Source: Notospermus geniculatus (Eukaryota > Nemertea > Pilidiophora > Heteronemertea > Lineidae). Taken from it: a DNA stretch of 64,000 nt. The notes beneath the pieces are model-generated. The model did no database searches, had not been told where the DNA came from, and saw nothing but the letters and a program-made list of their open reading frames with translations. A program made the translations under genes and the position numbers. Position 1 is the stretch's first letter. Each line of letters starts with the position of its first letter. Location: positions 92,317-156,316 of the forward strand of contig NMRB01000227.1 of NCBI GenBank assembly GCA_002633025.1. The letters are read 5' to 3'. Of the stretch, positions 58,764-64,000 are shown piece after piece.

Positions 58764-59751
58764 ACAAAAGTAAATGGACACCAGTTTTTCTTGAATAACT
58801 CCAAACACAGTGACATAAAAATTTTGAATGAAATCATGCAAATAAAAAGTAGCGAAAAATATGCCTTTACAAAATTCCTTCTGTCAAATGCGGCTTTCAG
58901 CGCAATTTTTCGATGGTGATAGCCAAGAAAAATTGCTACCATATAAGGTGGTGAGGTTAATTTCGAGCGTCAAACATGATAACCAGCATGACGTCTCCCC
59001 CAGTCTCTGATAATAAAAAACACATATATTTGTCAGCTAGCCAAAGCTTTGATGAAAGAATGTCGTTTTATTTTTAGCACATCTGAAGCTATATGATGAC
59101 TTGTTCTGTTTCAAAATGGAAAAACCATCTATCTCTGATTTCCAGTAAAAAGGACACTTGGAAGCCCAAAAATATTACAATTATCTCTTTAGTCATCCAA
59201 TGAAAGGAAAAAAGACCGAAAAACTGGAAAAAACACAAGTTTTTTTCTGCATCGCGGTCCACTTACTCATGGTATTTGTAATGAAATGGCACTCTTGGAA
59301 ACAAACACTTCAACCATTTGACACTGAGCAAATATGATAAAAGTTGATCTAAAAAAAATTAAATAAAATAACCAATCTTAACCGAATGACTAAGAACCTT
59401 GAGAATTTGAACCCAGATGCCCCTTATCGTGAAGTTTTCGATTTCAGAATACAAAAATGGTTGCTGACTTACAGTAAAAAGGACACTTGGAAGCACAAAA
59501 AATATTACAATATTTTCTTAGTCACCTAATGAAAGGAAAAAATGGAAAAAACTCGAAAAAAAGATTTTTGTCTGTATCGGGGTCCACTCACACACTGTAT
59601 TTAATGAAATGATACTCTTGGAAACAAACACTTCATCCATTTGACAATGAGCAAATAGGATAACAGTTGAACTGAAAAAAAAATAAAAACACCGATGACC
59701 AATGTTAACCGAACGACTACATGTAAGAACCTTGACAATTTGAACCCAGAT

Positions 59752-60092
59752 GTACGGTGGCTGATAAGGCCATCATCATGTTTTTATTTTTCTTAAGTCG
59801 GGCGCCCGACTTACTAAATCAGGCACCCGACTTTTAACTCGGGCGCCCGACTTACGAAAGGCCATTATTTATTTTTTTTCATAACTCGGGCGCCCGACTT
59901 ATAAAAAAAAATAAATAATGGCCTTTCGTAAGTTGAGCGCCTGAGTTATTCGGGCGCCCGACTTATAAAAAAATAAATAATGGCCTTTCGTAAGTCGGGT
60001 GCCTGAGTTACAAGTCGGGTGGCTGATTCAGTAAGTCGGACGCCCGACTTACGAAAAATTATAAATACGATGGCCTTTATCAGCCACCGTAC
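59752..60092. repeat. GC-palindrome foldback element, complete (B2)
   Basis: The left tip is GTACGGTGGCTGATAAGGCC and the right tip is the complement, ending GGCCTTTATCAGCCACCGTAC. The interior has about eight variants of GTCGGGCGCCCGAC, itself a 14 bp palindrome, spaced by TTACGAAAGGCCATTATTT-like DNA. The uninterrupted sequence CCCAGATGCCCCTTATCG in the preceding tandem unit (about 59412) looks like the empty site, with GAT as the probable duplication. Confidence 0.9.
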
Positions 60093-60421
60093 TGATGCTC
60101 CTTATCGTGAAGTGTTCGATTTAAGAATATACAAAAATTTGCTGACTTTCGTTACATATTTTATACATGAACCTTCCTGTAGAGTCGTTGTTGATACTGT
60201 TTTTGAATCGGATTATTGATGAATTATTTATCGAAGAGCAGCTGCATTGATTGGAGTGTTTTTGGATGGCGCCGTTTTGAACTTCACTTTGATCAGTCAT
60301 ACATACACAATGGCGTATCATGCTGATGTAGGCATATCGATATCGTATTGTGCTGGTGAAAGTGTTGAACTAAGGCAAAAAGCAGAAAAGCCCATGCATT
60401 CTTGACTAAATTCTAGTGTAT

Positions 60422-60608
60422 GGATAGGTTCATCAGTGATCTACATGTACTGTGAGTCCAGGTGGGGTGATTGACATCTGGATAGGTTCATCAGTGATCT
60501 ACATGTAGGCCTACTGTGAGTCCAGGTGGGGGTGATTGACATCTGGATAGATTCATCTGTGATCTATACATGTACTGTGAGTCCAGGGGGTTTGATTGAC
60601 ATATACCG
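60422..60608 (+). repeat. Tandem repeat, about 60 bp unit (B2)
   Basis: Three units, matching 51107-51360 with one unit fewer. Confidence 0.93.
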
Positions 60609-60623
60609 CACGTCCATGGGGTT

Positions 60624-60665
60624 GTAGCCTACTTCGACAGTTTAAAAACTGTCGAAGTGGGCTAC
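60624..60665. repeat. 42 nt hairpin (B2)
   Basis: The counterpart of 51373-51414 with a single arm mismatch. Confidence 0.93.
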
Positions 60666-60984
60666 ATTACGAATGAGGACATTTGAAATACAAGTCTCTC
60701 CGATGTATCCATCTGGCATGATTCACCTACAGACGACGTTTTTTCTTATCTGTGTTATGTCAGATGACAATGGCATATGGTCCTTGAATATTTTATAGCC
60801 GTCGCGGACAATCAGCGAAGCAGCACGTAGAACAGAGAGCTTGTAGTAAAGAAAATAGCAAAGCTCCTTTTGAATTATCTATAAATGATCTCCTTTTTAT
60901 TTGTTTCAACGTTTGTTATGTTCCACCCTGAAGACGTTCGTTTCCGTATAGTATTCCTTCAGTAATTTCAAATGGAAAGGCTCA

Positions 60985-61345
60985 GATCAAATTGGCTCTC
61001 AAAATGACACAACGTAGTAGGAAGGGACTTATATTGGCTCTCAAACTGGCATCGCCTATCAATGAAGCCAGTTACCTAAATTGGCTCTCAAACTTGCATA
61101 ACGTAGCAGGCATTTATTTAAATTGGCTCTCAAACTGGCATAACGTAGTTGGCAGTTAAATAAATTGGCTCTCAAACTGGCATAACGTAGTAGCAAAAAT
61201 TTATAAGGCGAGCTTATAAATTTTTGGTAGTAGGCAGTTATCTAAATTGACTCTGTAACTGGCATTACGTAGGTGGGAGTTACCTAAATTGGCTCTCAAA
61301 CTGGCATAACGTAGTAGGCAGTTATCTATATTGGCTCTCAAACCT
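60985..61345 (+). repeat. Tandem repeat, about 54 bp unit (B2)
   Basis: The counterpart of 51718-52035, interrupted at 61193-61230 by a micro-palindrome not present in B1. Confidence 0.92.
61194..61226. repeat. 33 bp micro-palindrome insertion (B2 only)
   Basis: CAAAAATTTATAAG, then a short GC-rich centre, then CTTATAAATTTTTG. GTAGTA/GTAG words occur on both sides, and B1 reads straight through at the same place. Confidence 0.8.
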
Positions 61346-61442
61346 GGCATTATCTGAAACCAACCCGACTCAACTCACAGGGTTCAGTTGAGACAATCAA
61401 ATGACCTTTTATTGTGACTCGCCAAGAATTGTGTTCCGAATT

Positions 61443-62021
61443 CTAATAGATGATCCCTGTTGACAGCGTAAACAGTGGAGGTACCCGTACTTCTTTCGTC
61501 AGCGACAATGAAATCTCTTTTATCAGAATATGTACTGGAATATCATATTGATATTTCCACACAATGTGTAACTGGAAACATCTTCGTTCACATACAAACT
61601 CCGGAGTTAATTTCGTATGGAAACGTGATGATGTCTTAAGACGCTCGCCGAAAAGTCTGTAATGCCTGATATTTGCGTTTCTCAAAAAATGGCAACGTTG
61701 AGAAGAACGGAAGCTCAATCCAAACATAGATATCCCTTGATAAATCTGCGTTATGTGCTCGCACAATAGAATATCAAATATTGTACGCGCCAATTCTCCT
61801 TTGGTAAATATGGCACAAGTTGCGTGTGCTATACAATCCATTGTAAGCTTAAATCTTGACCTTACAGAAAGCTGGAAGTATTTCACAGAACATTGATGTA
61901 AAGGTGTGGTGTCGAAGTGTATGGTGATCCACTTGCAACCTTGATCCAGAAAGAGTTCAGTACTTAGTAAATGTTCATTGACGCATTTTTCAGTCTTTAT
62001 ATCTTCCTTAGTGATGTTCAT
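61443..62021 (-). CDS. Unrecognised 192 codon ORF, longest in the window (B2)
   Basis: Begins MNITKEDIKTEKCVNEHLLS and includes DCIAHATCAIFTKGELARTI and FLRNANIRHYRLFGERLKTS. It is Cys- and His-containing with mixed charge and no repeat structure. Directly upstream on the minus strand is CTTCTAG followed by an open in-frame GAGAACAAATCTCATGGTGG, so TAG could be a splice acceptor end or simply an in-frame stop. The B1 copy is frame-shifted after 138 codons by two bases, while a 6 base in-frame difference (CCCGTA) also separates the copies. I recognise no family. It may be a real exon, a decayed gene, or chance. Confidence 0.3.
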   Translation of the reverse strand: MNITKEDIKTEKCVNEHLLSTELFLDQGCKWITIHFDTTPLHQCSVKYFQLSVRSRFKLTMDCIAHATCAIFTKGELARTIFDILLCEHITQIYQGISMFGLSFRSSQRCHFLRNANIRHYRLFGERLKTSSRFHTKLTPEFVCERRCFQLHIVWKYQYDIPVHILIKEISLSLTKEVRVPPLFTLSTGIIY

Positions 62022-63255
62022 ACCACCATGAGATTTGTTCTCCTAGAAGACGTACTTTCCGTTTTTCATACGGAAGTATTCCAAAAGGGAATGAATGTGG
62101 GTGAGATACGTGTGTACAGTGTGTCATTCACAACAATTGCAAATCTGCTTAAGGATCTACCTCACTGTACTCGAAGAAGGTTAATAGATAGGTTTTAAAA
62201 TCATCTGTCGCTGCTTTCAGCGATTGCATTACGAAAAACTGCGATGAATTGTTGGTTCCAGGATGTAGCTACAAAAGTCAGAAAGTATCATGTACCCATG
62301 GGCATGGACCGACGTAATTCTCTTTCAGAGTAGATATATTTTATTGCAATCTGTTTCTTTTTCTATTCGCCCGGAGCTTTTGTGACCAGTTTGCCGGGAT
62401 GGGTATGTAGTGCGTTTCTAAGTTCACAAGTTTGGTGATATCTCTGTAATGTTTACACCTGTGGAGTGGGACAGGAAAACACTGCGATGAACTAGAGGTA
62501 GTGCTTGGGTCAACTTGATATTCCTTCTTAGCGTAAATCAGCTCCTTTTCATCAGAGTCTGTGGCGTCTATACATTAGAGTCTGTTAGACAAAATGATTG
62601 AGCTATTGACGACTCTGACTTCTTAGATAACCTCTCTTCATTACAAATCCTGGGAAATTCCCGCAGGTCTTCGTTCACAATGAATCTATCCTCTTTTCAC
62701 GGTAGTAAAGACGTCGCATCGTCGTAGACCAAGCAAGCTCAATTCGATGAAAGATAGCTAGACACTGGATCCAGTGCTGAAAGTGATTTGAGATTTTGTC
62801 AAGGCTCATTGTGCTACTGGCTACTGATATCTGATTCAATCATGCCAGTGGGCGAACCTATTGCTGATGTTAGCCCATTTTATTCCATGTACCACTTTTT
62901 GGTAGTACCCTGAATCATGACCTGACAATAGAGAGAGCAGTCAAGTCAAAAGGAATATTAAGTAAAGTGGGATGCCTCGCTGAAGGCGCGAGTGACTTAA
63001 CTTTAAATTTAAGGTTCCTTATATGGTTTGTTATTTCATTGGCGACATACATTTTCGAACATTATTTTCATCATGTGCCTGCTGATGAAAGTTCGCAGAC
63101 ATTCTTTTCAAAAGAAGCTTACAAAGTTACCGTACATCATTAGATAACAAACCTGTGCACATTTCCAAGCTTGGTACTTTGCCCATGTTGAAGTTAGGGT
63201 GAATCATTCTTTAGAATTATACATTATGATTTCGTGGTCACAAACGTGGAAAATA

Positions 63256-63373
63256 GAGAGCTTCTGCAAGCGCCCGGTTAGGCCATACGACTACGTTTAT
63301 CTATTGTTTGGGTGCACTCACACAATAGATAAACGTCGTCGTAGAGCCTAACTGGGCACTTGCAGAAGCTCAC
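63256..63373. repeat. Palindromic MITE, family H, copy 2 (118 bp)
   Basis: The left tip is GAGAGCTTCTGCAAGCGCCC and the right tip is the complement, ending CTTGCAGAAGCTCAC, with TA on both sides. The interior matches 36015-36134 (CGGTTAGGCCATACGAC, ATAGATAAACGTCGTCGTAG). The tip changes relative to 36015 are matched in both arms. It lies just past the end of duplication B2. Confidence 0.88.
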
Positions 63374-63924
63374 TAGATCTCTCTCATATCTCAACGTACG
63401 TAGCCTTACGTCTACGTTTCGGAACTGCAAGCTTGGCGCTGATTGGTTTACAGGCACGTGACTGACGGCGCGAAAGCATGGGTCTTTTGTTTGGTTAGGT
63501 CGTCCCGCTGATTGGTGGTGGCAGAGCTGTCAAGCGTGAGGCTCGTGTATTGTGAATAAAAAGTAGGCGGAGACATGATGGTGTCACAATAACGATCATT
63601 ACGGGGGCCTAACTACTCACGCAGTGACCAGTTCTCGTCCTCTCATTCTTATTCAACATTATGCAATATCTCAATGCTCAAAGTGTAAAAACTTTTAATC
63701 CATATTCACGAAGACATGGCTTATGAAAGACACCGAGGGGGCCGAGCGCGAGCTGAGGTTGCTGTGGCTGAATTCCGTCTCCTTCAGGTTATCGCCACCA
63801 TTTCTCCAGTGAATCTTCAAAAAAATCAATATCATGCGGAGAAAGGGTTGCAAAAAGCAGGGCCGCAGGAACGTCCTGGCGGGAGGGCAAAGATTCGTTA
63901 AAATATCGGACCGTAGCCGTAGCC
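63374..63924. other. No gene recognised
   Basis: Short overlapping frames on both strands near 63695-63985 have no recognisable family and no splice context. Confidence 0.35.
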
Positions 63925-64000
63925 TATCATAGCAGCGAGCGCCGAAGGTGCGATCCGAAATATTGGCGTGGGGTCCGGGGGTCATCCCCCGGGAAAATTT
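63925..64000. repeat. Probable end of a dispersed repeat, cut by window edge
   Basis: GCAGCGAGCGCCGAAGGTGC, then GGGGTCCGGGGGTCATCCCC and CGGGAAAATTT. The stretch GGGGG(T)CATCCCCCGGG is partly self-complementary, and this wording looks like a common dispersed-repeat terminus in marine invertebrates, from general memory rather than a search. Confidence 0.35.

Larger units (their letters stand above)
58764..63252 (+). repeat. Interspersed duplication B, copy 2
   Basis: The 4489 bp direct partner of B1. It shares all B1 sub-repeats. It lacks the family I element, has three instead of four 60 bp units, and has a complete GC-palindrome element. The central 1.2 kb shows no difference from B1 by eye. 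Confidence 0.97.

Noticed and set aside
61971-62198. 75 codon plus-strand frame shared by B1 and B2
   Set aside because: Conservation is uninformative because the whole tract is identical between copies, and it overlaps the longer minus-strand ORF.

Overview
The window reads as repeat-rich intergenic or intronic DNA from a metazoan nuclear genome, most likely a highly polymorphic marine invertebrate. The reasons are: no prokaryotic gene density, only short ORFs with no recognisable protein family, many palindromic non-autonomous DNA transposons (MITEs), a tRNA-derived SINE family, minisatellites, and a strong excess of the 8-mer TACATGTA. I cannot name a species or phylum from sequence alone. 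No rRNA, intact tRNA, CRISPR array, reverse transcriptase, transposase or other recognisable protein was found.

Layout. From 1 to 25.9 kb the DNA is mostly unique, with dispersed foldback MITEs (families called E, D, F, G, H, I, L and others here), a 0.55 kb local duplication (5268-5811 and 6069-6625), a SINE split by a MITE, minisatellites with 15, 35, 43 and 72 bp units, and two assembly gaps that both begin just after poly-C tracts. From 25871 to 44263 lies a head-to-tail tandem segmental duplication, A1 (25871-35554) and A2 (35555-44263). Each copy carries one candidate signal-peptide exon. The copies differ by whole-MITE presence or absence and by 6-bp TACATG indels. From 44.3 to 49.5 kb there is a GC-richer coding-like patch on the minus strand, a second candidate signal-peptide exon (45261-45321) and a dimeric SINE. 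From 49566 to 63252 there is a second, interspersed direct duplication, B1 (49566-54230) and B2 (58764-63252), 4.5 kb apart. It carries tandem repeats, a GC-palindrome foldback element, a perfect hairpin, and a 192-codon minus-strand ORF that is intact in B2 and frame-shifted in B1.

How it fits together. Duplicated segments give natural empty-site controls: several MITEs are present in one copy and absent from the other, which fixes target-site duplications (TTAA for two elements) and suggests movement or loss after duplication. The main caution is that A1/A2 and B1/B2 could be two divergent haplotypes assembled in series rather than true duplications; read depth or long reads would decide. 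The most unusual signal is the recurrent gain or loss of the hexamer TACATG at TA dinucleotides between otherwise matching copies.
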